Source: DATAES01 sp963721305
Lineage (GTDB): Bacteria; Actinomycetota; Acidimicrobiia; Acidimicrobiales; JACDCH01
DNA length: 64,000 nucleotides
Direction: 5' to 3'
Assembly (NCBI GenBank): GCA_963721305.1
Contig: CAVRIR010000005.1
Coordinates: 496,001 to 560,000 of the forward strand
A model generated the notes under the pieces. That model ran no database searches. It had not been told where the DNA came from and saw only the letters and a list, made by a program, of their open reading frames with translations. Shown here one piece after another: positions 44,817 through 53,326 of the stretch (its first letter is position 1; every line of letters begins with the position of its first letter). The position numbers were made by a program, and so were the translations under genes.

Positions 44817-46228
44817 CGTCGACCGCCCGTTTGCGACCGGGCCACGACACGAGGTCGGGCCGCAGCGCCGTGGCGGACCGTTCTCGCAGACATCCACGCC
44901 ACACACCGGCGCCGTAGGCGACGTCGTCGACGAGTCGCACTGCGGTCCAGCGCAGCGGATCGAGATCGGGCCGGACCTTGCGCCATTCGATGAACGCCGG
45001 AATCGCGACGGCCGCGACGACGCCCTTGCGGACGCGAGGCGACACCGTCGCGGCCACGAGCGCGCACGGCCACCAGGCGCGCCGCACTGCATCGGCCACA
45101 GCGAGTCCCGCATAGAGGTTGCCTTTGCCCGCGAGTTGCGCAGCCTCCTTCCACGGATGCTCGAGACCGTCGAGGCGTGGGGCGAGCAGTGCCGTGGTCG
45201 CAGCACCGACCGCGGCGCCGGCCACCGGCGCGCCGGTACCGGCGAGGCACCAGGCGAGGGCGCTCCAGGGCGAGACGGCCAACGGTGTTGCGGCGCGACC
45301 GTGGCGCGTCGCAAGCGGCGCGGCCGACGTGCCGTAATCGAACCGTTGGCGTAGCCATCCGCGCGTCGTGTTCCGTGCAGTGTGTCGCACCGTCGCACGC
45401 GGGTCGTAACGCACGGTCCATCCCGCTTCGTTCAGGCGCCACACGAGGTCGACGTCCTCCCCGAAGCGCATGGTCTCGTCGAATCCATCGATGTGTTCGA
45501 GCGCGGAGCGCCTGACCAGAAGCGTTGCGGTGGGCGCGAACGGCACGCGGCTGCGCGGTCGCACGATCGCTTCGATCGGGCCGCGATCGAGCGTGGGGCG
45601 CGCGGATTCGTACTTTGCGATCGTCGCCGGAAGTGAGTCGGGGACCGTCGTCGCGATGCGAGGCGCGACGGCGGCGACCTTGGGATCGTCGAAGTGCGGG
45701 ACGAGCGTCTCGAGCCAGCCGGGCGACGGCACGCAGCTTCCGTCGACGAACGCGACGAGATCAGTCGGCGCCGCACTTCGCCATCCGGTGTTGCGCGCCG
45801 ACGCTGGACCGCGCGTGCGGTCGTGCCGGAGAACCGTTGCGCCGCGCGCGGGCGACCTGCCCAACGGCATCGCCCGTCGAGCCGTCGTCGACCACGACGA
45901 CGGCGGCGAAGTCCTTCCCGAGCGCGTCGAGCGTCCCGGCCAGCTTCCCCGGCCCGCCCTTGACGGGGATGACGATGGTGACGTGGGCGCGGTCGCGCGT
46001 CGAACGTCCCGGACGAGGATGCGCGATGCCGGCGTCGAGCAGGCGACGGACGAGGCGCTGTGCTCCGAACGATCGCGGCACCGCCTCGCCGGCCACGAGC
46101 CGGTCGATCAACTTGGTGCCGGCGTCGGTGAGCCGCAGGATCCGCAACGGCACGCCGCCGACGAGCACCGCTCCCCCATCGATCCGCCGCACATCCGGAT
46201 CCAGCACGACCCGCCAATCCTCCGGCAA
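44803..46228 (-). CDS. mftF: Mycofactocin glycosyltransferase MftF, one apparent frameshift
   Basis: The start is TTG 46228 (PEDWRVVLDPDVRRIDGGAVLVGG, an N-terminal block typical of MftF). The GT2 domain begins VTIVIPVKGGPGKLAGTLDAL and VVVVDDGSTGDAV. In the CGCGCG run at 45843-45853 the frame shifts by one base to GATVLRHDRTRGPASARNTGWR, LVAFVDGSCVPSPGWLE and DETMRFGEDVDLVWRLNEAGW. MftF adds beta-1,4-glucose units to the mycofactocin core. It is separated from the rest of the operon by the four-hairpin family A array. Confidence 0.88.
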
Positions 46229-46290
46229 CCACTGCGCCCGCTCACTCCGCTCACCCGCGCCCCGTCCCCGCGCCGCGGTCCCCCGGGCCG

Positions 46291-46521
46291 CACATTGATG
46301 GCTGAGCCACCGAATCAGGGGGCTCAGCCATCACAGAAGACCCCCGGGTGGATTCTGTGACGTCCAAGCCACGGAATCGGTGGCTCAGCCGTCACAGAAC
46401 GACCGGGCCGATTCTGTGATCGCTCAGCCACCGAATCGGTCGCTCAGCCGACACAGAACGAGGCGATCCGGGTTCTGTGATGGCTCACCCACCTCCACAG
46501 GTGGCTGAGCGATCAATGTGA
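46291..46521. repeat. Family A element, four-hairpin array
   Basis: 231 bp, roughly 121 bp longer than the other two copies. The ends CACATTGAT/ATCAATGTG are inverted repeats. Four GCT-AGCCACC-type hairpins (about 46300-46330, 46361-46391, 46420-46450, 46481-46511) alternate with three ACAGAA-spacer-TTCTGT modules (46331, 46392, 46451), giving a period near 60 bp. Spacer sequences differ while the hexamers and hairpin style are kept. It fills the 317-bp gap between the SDR and mftF, where no gene is seen. Confidence 0.93.
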
Positions 46522-46545
46522 GTGAAGGGGGACGACGGGTGCGCA

Positions 46546-47346
46546 TCAGCTGGCGGTCATGCCCGCGTCGACGGGGAGGACGGCGCCGGTGACGGCGGAG
46601 CTGTCCGGACCGCACAGCCACACGATCATGGCGGCGACCTCGTCGGGCTCGACGAGGCGGCCGAGCTGGTGATGGCGGGCGAAGTCCTGCGTGTCGATGC
46701 CGTACACCGCAGCCGACGCGTCCAGCATCGCGGTCACGGTCGACCCCGGCGCGACGGCGTTGGCGGTGATGCCTTCCGGCCCCAGCTCCGCCGCCATGCT
46801 GCGCACCAGTCCGATGACGCCGTGCTTCGCCGCGCTGTACGCGGCCAGCAACGGCAGGCCGCTGATGCCGCCGGCGGATGCCACTGCGACGAACCGCCCG
46901 CCCCGAGGTCGCGGCCGGGCGAGCAGCGCCGGCACCGCGGCATTCGCGAGCCGCCAGACGCCTTCGAGATTGAGCGTGATCATCGCCGACCACGTCGCCT
47001 CGCCGGTCGTCCATGCGGGCTCGCCGCCACCGATGCCACCGGCGACCGCGACCGCGGCGTCGATGCCACCGAACCGCTCGACCGCCGTCGCGACGGCGCC
47101 ATCGAGTGCGACCTGGTCGCGCACGTCGGCGACGACCGCAACCGCCTGCTCGTCGCCGCCACACGCGTCGCACGTCGCACGCAAGTCGGCTTCCGACGCG
47201 AGCGAATACGACAGCGCGGGATCGTCTTTGCAGCGATCGACGAGGACAAGCCGCCATCCGTCCCGCGCCAGCCGCAGTGCAGTCGCGGCGCCGATGCCCC
47301 TCGCCGCGCCGGTGATGATCGCCACCCGATCAGCCAAGGAAGTCAT
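46546..47346 (-). CDS. Mycofactocin-coupled SDR family oxidoreductase
   Basis: 266 residues. VAIITGAARGIGAATAL is the Rossmann motif, and SAGG with AAYSAAKHG supplies the catalytic Ser and YxxxK. A roughly 25-residue insertion after the first beta-alpha-beta unit (DRCKDDPALSYSLASEADL onward) is the hallmark of mycofactocin-associated SDRs, which hold NAD(H) non-exchangeably and pass electrons to mycofactocin. It overlaps mftE by 17 bp. Confidence 0.9.
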   Translation of the reverse strand: MTSLADRVAIITGAARGIGAATALRLARDGWRLVLVDRCKDDPALSYSLASEADLRATCDACGGDEQAVAVVADVRDQVALDGAVATAVERFGGIDAAVAVAGGIGGGEPAWTTGEATWSAMITLNLEGVWRLANAAVPALLARPRPRGGRFVAVASAGGISGLPLLAAYSAAKHGVIGLVRSMAAELGPEGITANAVAPGSTVTAMLDASAAVYGIDTQDFARHHQLGRLVEPDEVAAMIVWLCGPDSSAVTGAVLPVDAGMTAS

Positions 47347-48001
47347 GCACCTCCTCGATCAACTGTGCCGCCATCTCGTCGAGGATGGCGAGTCCTTCGG
47401 CCGCCGAGGCGCCGGTTGGGTCACCGAGCACACCGTTGGCGGACACGCTGCGTACACCTTCCGACCGCAGCGCCGGCATCAACTCGGGCAGCGGACGGAC
47501 GTTGCCCGGCTCTGCCACGTCCAGTTGCACACGTTTCGGCGCGAGGGCGAGCAGCATCGACGTCTCCGTGCGTCCCGCATGCGCGTCCGCGTAGGACCGC
47601 GGCGCCCACGCCAGCACCGGCCGGCGTTCGCGTCGAAGGGTAGCGACGGCGCGTGCGACCGGCTCCGCATTGCCGCCGTGGCCGGACACCACGACGACGG
47701 CGCGAAACGCGTCCGCCGATCGGACGAGCTCGACCACGACCGACTCGAGCGCACTCTGCCCGATCGACAGCGTCCCCGGGAACCCCGCGTGTTCACCGGA
47801 CGCGCCGTACGGAAGCGCTGGAGCAACGACTACGTCGGTGCGCGCGTCGGCCAAGCGCGACGCGAGCGCCAACGCGATCTCGGTGTCGGTCGACAGCGGC
47901 AGATGCGGGCCGTGCTGTTCGGTCGAACCCAACGGCACGACGATCACCGTCGACTCGGCGGTGAGCTCGGCTGACGTCCACGTCAGCTCGGCGAGGTTCA
48001 C
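47330..48001 (-). CDS. mftE: Mycofactocin precursor peptide peptidase MftE (creatininase family)
   Basis: 223 residues from GTG 48001, which overlaps the stop of the preceding gene (GTGA). The creatininase metal motifs are all present: PLGSTEQHGPHLPLSTDT, GASGEHAGFPGTLS, VVVSGHGGNAEPV and DAHAGRTETSMLL. MftE cuts the modified MftA to release the C-terminal Val-Tyr-derived dipeptide. A start at 48013 is possible but would break the coupling pattern. Confidence 0.92.
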   Translation of the reverse strand: MNLAELTWTSAELTAESTVIVVPLGSTEQHGPHLPLSTDTEIALALASRLADARTDVVVAPALPYGASGEHAGFPGTLSIGQSALESVVVELVRSADAFRAVVVVSGHGGNAEPVARAVATLRRERRPVLAWAPRSYADAHAGRTETSMLLALAPKRVQLDVAEPGNVRPLPELMPALRSEGVRSVSANGVLGDPTGASAAEGLAILDEMAAQLIEEVHDFLG

Positions 48002-48840
48002 CGGTAGCCCCACGCGTGCAGTTGCGCCAGCAACTCGTCTGCGGCGGCGGCGGGATCGAGCCGCACGACGCGCGGCGGCTCCCGATCGGTGAGCGCGCCG
48101 CTGAGCACGAGGATGCGTTCACGGGCGCTCATGTCGGCGGGCGCGGCGAGGACGCGGGGCCGTGGCCGGAAAGGAACAGTCTCGATCGCCGCCGCCCGTC
48201 CGATGGCGGCAGACGTGGCGCCCGGAGCGACGTCGATCACCGCCGAACGCGCCTCGAGCACACCGTCGAGTGACGCACGCCGCCGGCGCGCGCTCGCGCC
48301 CTCGACCGACAGCACCGCAGGCACGGAAACCCGTACCCGCTCTCTCCGGCCGCGGTCGAGACGACGGTCGGCCCGTACGCCTCGTTCACCTGGCTGATCT
48401 GCGATCGACATGGTGACCAATCCGAGCGCCTGCGCCGCCCCCAACTCGGCGGCGATGAACGCGGGCACGGAGCCGCTGCCGCGGTCGACGCTCCAGGCGC
48501 CGCAGACCACGACCTCGGCGGTGTCACGCACGCTCGCTGCGATCGCCGAGGCGACCACGTCGCTCGGCGCGTTGAGGGGCATGTCGACACGGATCGCTCG
48601 CGACGCACCCGCCGCAAGTGCATCACGCAGCATCGGTTCCACGACGGCCGGACCCGAAGCGAGCGCGACGACCGGCAACTGCCATGTCTCGCCGAAGCGA
48701 AGCGCCCACTCCAGCGCCGCGTCATCCGCCTCTGACGGCCCCGATGTGCGCGCATCGGTGTGGACCTCGCCAGTGAGAAGGTCGACTTCCGGACGACGAT
48801 CCACCCACTTCATGCACGCGACGATCACATGACCGTCCAT
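47998..48840 (-). CDS. Electron transfer flavoprotein beta-like subunit, mycofactocin-associated (FixA-like)
   Basis: 280 residues. VIVACMKWVDRRPEVD is the ETF-beta N-terminus. DAALEWALRFGETW, DALAAGASRAIRVD and VVVCGAWSVDRGSGSVPAFIAAELG are the ETF-beta core, and VSVPAVLSVEGASARRRRASLDGVLEA corresponds to the recognition-loop region. The C-terminal 80 residues are variable. With etfA, fixC and fixX it forms a full electron-transfer set. It starts 1 bp after the fixX stop. Confidence 0.87.
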   Translation of the reverse strand: MDGHVIVACMKWVDRRPEVDLLTGEVHTDARTSGPSEADDAALEWALRFGETWQLPVVALASGPAVVEPMLRDALAAGASRAIRVDMPLNAPSDVVASAIAASVRDTAEVVVCGAWSVDRGSGSVPAFIAAELGAAQALGLVTMSIADQPGERGVRADRRLDRGRRERVRVSVPAVLSVEGASARRRRASLDGVLEARSAVIDVAPGATSAAIGRAAAIETVPFRPRPRVLAAPADMSARERILVLSGALTDREPPRVVRLDPAAAADELLAQLHAWGYR

Positions 48841-48841
48841 C

Positions 48842-49150
48842 TCACGACCGCCGGAAGACGACGCCGTGACCGCCCTCCGGATACCTCCACGTGATCGCGC
48901 CTTTGGTGTTGCAGATCATGTAGCACGTCCCGCACTCGAAGCACTCCTCGTAGTTGAAGAGGATGCCACCATCCGCCGTGGGAACGAAGAGGTTGGCCGG
49001 ACACGCGGTCACGCACTCGCGGGTCGTGCAGCCATGGCACGCATCTCCGTCGACGACGATGTGCGCGTTCGGCGCGACGCGAAACTCCACGGTGTCCATC
49101 CGGTCCTCGAACGCCTGGTCGGGCAACCGTGCCGCGTCGTGCACGCTCAT
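48842..49150 (-). CDS. FixX-like ferredoxin, mycofactocin-associated
   Basis: 102 residues from ATG 49150, overlapping the fixC stop. Two clusters of Cys are present: CHGCTTRECVTACP (Cys 38, 41, 46, 50) and CFECGTCYMIC. WRYPEGGHGVVFR is the characteristic FixX/ETF-QO C-terminus. It should carry Fe-S electrons between the flavoprotein FixC and quinone. Confidence 0.92.
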   Translation of the reverse strand: MSVHDAARLPDQAFEDRMDTVEFRVAPNAHIVVDGDACHGCTTRECVTACPANLFVPTADGGILFNYEECFECGTCYMICNTKGAITWRYPEGGHGVVFRRS

Positions 49151-50451
49151 CCGAACGTCCTCAACATGGCCCACGCGTCCTTCGCCACGTCACCGATGCG
49201 GACGTTCGACTTGCGCAGCTCGCGCCAGACGGTGCGCAAACCTCCTGCCTTCGGCCTCGGGTTGTCGACGGTGAACAGCGACTCGACCATGTCGCACACG
49301 ATGTTCGGGTACGCGTGCTGCACTCTGTCCGACAGCACGAGGTGAGGTGCCTCCCGGAGCTTCCGGTGATCGCGCAACACGAAGTTCGCCTCGAGGCGGC
49401 GCCGATAGACGGCGAGACCGGCGGCACTGGTATCGCCTGAACGTAGGGCGTCGACCGCGGTGTCCGCGGCAGCATTGCCCGAGCCGATCGCGAAGTTGAC
49501 GCCCTCGAGCCAGATCCCGGCGGCGAGACACAGTCCGGCGGCGTCGCCTGCGATGAGCAGTCCGTCCGTCGACAGCTCTGGCATCGCGTCGAAACCGCCC
49601 TCCGGGATGAGGTGCGCCGAATGCTCCTTGAGCTCGCCGCCCGCCACCAGCGGTGCGATCGCGGGATGCGACTTCACGTCGGCGATGAACTCCTCTGGCC
49701 GCCGACCAGAAGCGCCGAGCGCGGGTAACTGGAGCACGACCCCGACGGCGATCGACTCGGCGTTCGTGTACAGGAACGCACCGCCGGGAACATCGCCGGT
49801 GCCGCCGAGGATCTCGAAGTCCGCGCCTTCGTCGCCCGTCAGCGCGAACCGAGCGTCGATCTCCGCGCGCGGTAGCGCGAGCACTTCCTTCACACCCAAC
49901 GTGAAGTGGTCAGGCTCGGGGTGCGTGTAGAGCCCGGCCTCTTTGGCGAGGAACGAGTTCACGCCGTCACACGCGATCGTGATCGGTGCCTCGATGTCAC
50001 CGTCGGGACGGTCCGTGCGGACACCGAGGACGCGCCCTTGTTCGTCGCGCAGCAGTCCGGTCGCGGTGGTCGAAGTGATCAGCACCGCGCCTGCGGCTTC
50101 CGCCTTGCCGGCGAGCCATGAGTCGAAGTCCGGACGGAACGTGGTGCAGCCGTTGTAGGGAGCCGCGGCCCACTTCTGTGACCGGAAATCGATCGTGAGG
50201 CTCTGCGTCTCGGTGAGGACCATCGTGGCGCGACGCGTGATCCACCGCTGTGCCGGGATCTCGTCCCACCAGTTCGGCAGCAGCTTGTCGAGCACGCGCG
50301 CGTACACGACGCCGCCGTACATGTTCTTCGAACCGGCGAACGGACCGCGCTCGAGCAGCGCGACGCGCTTGCCGGCACGAGCGAGGACCAGTGCAGCCGT
50401 CGAGCCTGCGGGGCCGGCGCCCACGACGACGACGTCGAACCGCTCGCTCAC
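49147..50451 (-). CDS. FixC-like FAD-dependent oxidoreductase (ETF:quinone oxidoreductase type), mycofactocin-associated
   Basis: 434 residues from GTG 50451 (GTGA overlap). FDVVVVGAGPAGSTAALVLARAG is the FAD dinucleotide site, GSKNMYGGVVY the conserved second block, and GLLIAGDAAGLCLAAGIWLEGVNFAIGSG the FAD-ribityl site with quinone-binding surroundings. FixC/ETF-QO enzymes pass electrons from ETF to the quinone pool. The operon position points to oxidation of mycofactocin-derived electrons. Confidence 0.9.
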   Translation of the reverse strand: MSERFDVVVVGAGPAGSTAALVLARAGKRVALLERGPFAGSKNMYGGVVYARVLDKLLPNWWDEIPAQRWITRRATMVLTETQSLTIDFRSQKWAAAPYNGCTTFRPDFDSWLAGKAEAAGAVLITSTTATGLLRDEQGRVLGVRTDRPDGDIEAPITIACDGVNSFLAKEAGLYTHPEPDHFTLGVKEVLALPRAEIDARFALTGDEGADFEILGGTGDVPGGAFLYTNAESIAVGVVLQLPALGASGRRPEEFIADVKSHPAIAPLVAGGELKEHSAHLIPEGGFDAMPELSTDGLLIAGDAAGLCLAAGIWLEGVNFAIGSGNAAADTAVDALRSGDTSAAGLAVYRRRLEANFVLRDHRKLREAPHLVLSDRVQHAYPNIVCDMVESLFTVDNPRPKAGGLRTVWRELRKSNVRIGDVAKDAWAMLRTFG

Positions 50452-51377
50452 GACTCGACGTCCAGCCTGCGTGCGAGCTCGTGCAACAGCACTCGCGCGT
50501 CGGTCTCGATCGCAAGGTCGGCCATCGCCATCATCGGCGCGCTCGCATCGGTGTTCACCGCGATGATGTGTTGAGGCTGGCCGAGTCCCGACACGTGCTG
50601 CACCGCGCCCGAGATGCCGAACGCGATGTAGAGATCGGGGTCGACGGCGACGCCGGTGGTGCCGATGAACCGGTCCGGCGGAACCCATCCGGCGTCAGCG
50701 GCGACACGACTGGCGCCGTACGACGCACCCAGGGCGACGGCGACCCGTTCGAGCACTTCGAATGCCTCTGGACCTCCGAGCCCTGCGCCCCCCGCGGCGA
50801 TGCGGGACGACTCGGCGAGGTCCATGGTGGCGGGGTCCGGCGGCACGAGCTCGATCAACTCGGCGTCGTGGCGTCGATCGACGTCGAGCTCGATGCGGTC
50901 GATCGACGCAGACGCGGACGCGCCCGCGGTCGTGGCCGCGGCGCTCGCGTCGACGCCCCGCACTCCCGGTTCGAGCGTCGCGACCACCGGACCTTCGATG
51001 ACGTGGGTCTCGGCCAGGAGGCCGCCGCCGCGCACGAGTGTCGCCTGCTGCTCGTTCACCTCGGTGGCTCCGGCGAGCAAGGGACGGCGCAACGCGTGTG
51101 CGAGACGGGGAGCGAGATCACGACCGTCTGCCGACGCAGGAAGCAACACGATCGACTCGTCCTCGAGGACACCGGTCATGGCCGCGGCCCAAGACGATGC
51201 CGCGAACGCGCCCAACTCCGCGCAGCGCACTTCGGCGGCCGCCACCAGTTGCTTCGCTGCTTCTTCCGTTCCGGATCCGCACAACAGCGCTCGACCACCC
51301 GCCTCCGCGACGCATTCGTCAGCGCCAGCGGGCAACGCACCATCGCGCACGACGACGACAGCAAGCATCGCGTTCAT
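50448..51377 (-). CDS. Electron transfer flavoprotein alpha-like subunit, mycofactocin-associated (FixB-like)
   Basis: 309 residues from ATG 51377 (ATGA overlap). The C-terminal half holds the ETF-alpha FAD site: GASRVAADAGWVPPDRFIGTTGVAVDPDLYIAFGISGAVQHVSGL, then IIAVNTDASAPMMAMADL. The N-terminal half is divergent and Ala-rich, which is common in these associated ETFs. It dimerises with the FixA-like subunit. Confidence 0.9.
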   Translation of the reverse strand: MNAMLAVVVVRDGALPAGADECVAEAGGRALLCGSGTEEAAKQLVAAAEVRCAELGAFAASSWAAAMTGVLEDESIVLLPASADGRDLAPRLAHALRRPLLAGATEVNEQQATLVRGGGLLAETHVIEGPVVATLEPGVRGVDASAAATTAGASASASIDRIELDVDRRHDAELIELVPPDPATMDLAESSRIAAGGAGLGGPEAFEVLERVAVALGASYGASRVAADAGWVPPDRFIGTTGVAVDPDLYIAFGISGAVQHVSGLGQPQHIIAVNTDASAPMMAMADLAIETDARVLLHELARRLDVES

Positions 51378-53326
51378 ACTGCTGCTCCGACGCGGGCGCC
51401 TTCGATCACCGCTGCGTGAGCACGCCTGGGTGCGATGCAGTCGCCGACGCGGTGCAGCTCGAGGCCGGGAACCGCTTGCAGATCGCGATACAGCCACTCG
51501 ACTGGACGCTGCGGCACGGCAAGGACCACCCAGTCGCACGGCACGTCGATGTTCTGCCCGGTCGGATGATGCAGCAGCGTCAGCGCGCCCGGTGCCCACC
51601 CCATCGGCACGAGATCGGTTCTCTGGGCAATGCCTTTCGCGGCGGCGCGCACGTTCCAATGCTCGAGGTCGAGGGTGACGCCGAGATCCTGGCCGACGAC
51701 CATGCCCGGCGTGACGACCTCGACCGAACAGCCTCGGTCGGCGAGGAGCTCTGCCACCGAAGTCGCTTGATGGAAGCCGAGCTCGTCGACGACCACCACG
51801 ACCCCCTCGGGCCGGGCACGGTCTTCGAGCACGTCGCGCACGTCGACGACGTTCGCCGCGTCATCCGGCGCCCAGTACGGACGGGAAGGCTCTGCTCCCG
51901 TGGCGACGACGACGACGTCAGGCTCTTCCGCCATCACGGACTCGACGTCCGCGCCCGCGCCCAGTCGGACGTCGACGCCCGCGACACGGCACGCGTGCAC
52001 GAGGTTGCGCACGATGTCTCCGAACTCGGCGCGGCTCGGCACCGAGGCGGCGACGCGCGCCTGGCCGCCGAGCTCGTCGCTGCGCTCGAACAGGACGACG
52101 CGGTGCCCGCGAGCCGACGCGGTCGCCGCGGCCTGCAACCCGGCCGGACCGCCACCGACGACGACCACCGTGCGCGGATCGGCCACCTTGTCCAGCGAAT
52201 CGGGCAGGAGCGCTTCGCGTCCTGTCGACGGGTTCTCGATGCAACCGAGCCAGCGGTTGAGACCCATGCGTCCCACGCACTCCTGATTGCAGGACAGGCA
52301 CAAGCGGATGTCGTCGGTCAGTCCCGCGCGAGCCTTGGCCGCGAAGTCGGCATCTGCAATCTGCCCACGCACCACGCCGACGAGGTCGCAGTGACCCTCG
52401 GCGAGCGCGCGCTCGGCCTGCAGCGGATCCTTGAACCGGCCGACGCCGACGACCGGCAGGTCGACCGCCTTGCGCAACGCGGACGGGATGAACAGCGCGT
52501 ACCCGGGCGGCACCTGCATCGATGCTTCGATCATGTACAGGCTCGCGGTCGCGACACCGATCGACGTGTTGAGGTAGTCGGTCAGTCCCTGCTCCTCGAC
52601 CATCCGCGCCACTTCGACCGCGTCGTCGATCGTCGTACCGCCCTCGATCAGCTCGTCGCCGCACAGCCGCACCCCCAGCGCGAGGCCGCGACCGATCGAG
52701 TCGCGCACGGCCTCGACGATCTGCAGCAACAACCGCGCGCGGTTCTCGAGCGAGCCGCCGTACTCGTCTGTACGCGTGTTCATCGCCGGGGAGAGGAAGC
52801 CGCGCACGATCGAGCTGTGCGAGCACTGGAGCTCGATGCCGTCGAACCCTCCTGCCTTGCAGTGCGAGGCAACCATCGCGTAGCCGGCCACGATCTCGGC
52901 GATCTCGCGCCGGTCCACCTCCTTGGGAACCTCCCGGAACAGCGGGTCGGCCACGGGCGACGGCGCCCAGACGGGCAACCGGCTGTACATGCCGGATCCC
53001 TGCCCGCCGTTGTGGTTGATCTGGGCGAAGATCGGCGTGCCGTGGCGATGGACCGCTTCGGTGATGCGCCGGTAACCCGGGATCACCTCCGGATGGAAGC
53101 CGTGGATGAGCTTCTCGTACGGCCAGTCGGTCGGATGGGTCGAGTGCTCCTCGGTCACGATGAGGCCGGCGCCGCCGGCGGCACGCGCCTCGTAGTACGC
53201 GGCGTGCTGTTCAGTCGGCAGTCCGTCCTCCGCGTAGTTCGTGAGGTGCGCGGAGAACACGATGCGATTGCTTACGACCACCGGGCCGATGCGCAACGGC
53301 GAGAAGAGATATCGGTAACGACTCAT
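51374..53326 (-). CDS. Mycofactocin system FadH/OYE family oxidoreductase 2
   Basis: 650 residues. The N-terminal OYE barrel reads LFSPLRIGPVVVSNRIVFSAHLTNYAEDGLPT, QINHNGGQGSGMYSRLPVWAPSPV, and SSIVRGFLSPAMNTRTDEYGGSLENRARLL. The [4Fe-4S] motif is CLSCNQECVGRMGLNRWLGC. The C-terminal FAD/NAD domain starts VVVVGGGPAGLQAAATASARGH. The layout matches 2,4-dienoyl-CoA reductase FadH. The natural substrate is unknown; the operon suggests mycofactocin-dependent chemistry. Confidence 0.92.
   Translation of the reverse strand: MSRYRYLFSPLRIGPVVVSNRIVFSAHLTNYAEDGLPTEQHAAYYEARAAGGAGLIVTEEHSTHPTDWPYEKLIHGFHPEVIPGYRRITEAVHRHGTPIFAQINHNGGQGSGMYSRLPVWAPSPVADPLFREVPKEVDRREIAEIVAGYAMVASHCKAGGFDGIELQCSHSSIVRGFLSPAMNTRTDEYGGSLENRARLLLQIVEAVRDSIGRGLALGVRLCGDELIEGGTTIDDAVEVARMVEEQGLTDYLNTSIGVATASLYMIEASMQVPPGYALFIPSALRKAVDLPVVGVGRFKDPLQAERALAEGHCDLVGVVRGQIADADFAAKARAGLTDDIRLCLSCNQECVGRMGLNRWLGCIENPSTGREALLPDSLDKVADPRTVVVVGGGPAGLQAAATASARGHRVVLFERSDELGGQARVAASVPSRAEFGDIVRNLVHACRVAGVDVRLGAGADVESVMAEEPDVVVVATGAEPSRPYWAPDDAANVVDVRDVLEDRARPEGVVVVVDELGFHQATSVAELLADRGCSVEVVTPGMVVGQDLGVTLDLEHWNVRAAAKGIAQRTDLVPMGWAPGALTLLHHPTGQNIDVPCDWVVLAVPQRPVEWLYRDLQAVPGLELHRVGDCIAPRRAHAAVIEGARVGAAV

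Noticed and set aside
45462..46360. Plus-strand 296-codon frame ending in the hairpin array
   Set aside because: It is antisense to mftF; the C-terminal part is translated repeat.
46291..46521. CRISPR array (regular about 60-bp period)
   Set aside because: The repeated units are themselves inverted repeats, units are not identical, spacers are only about 14 bp, and no cas genes are nearby.
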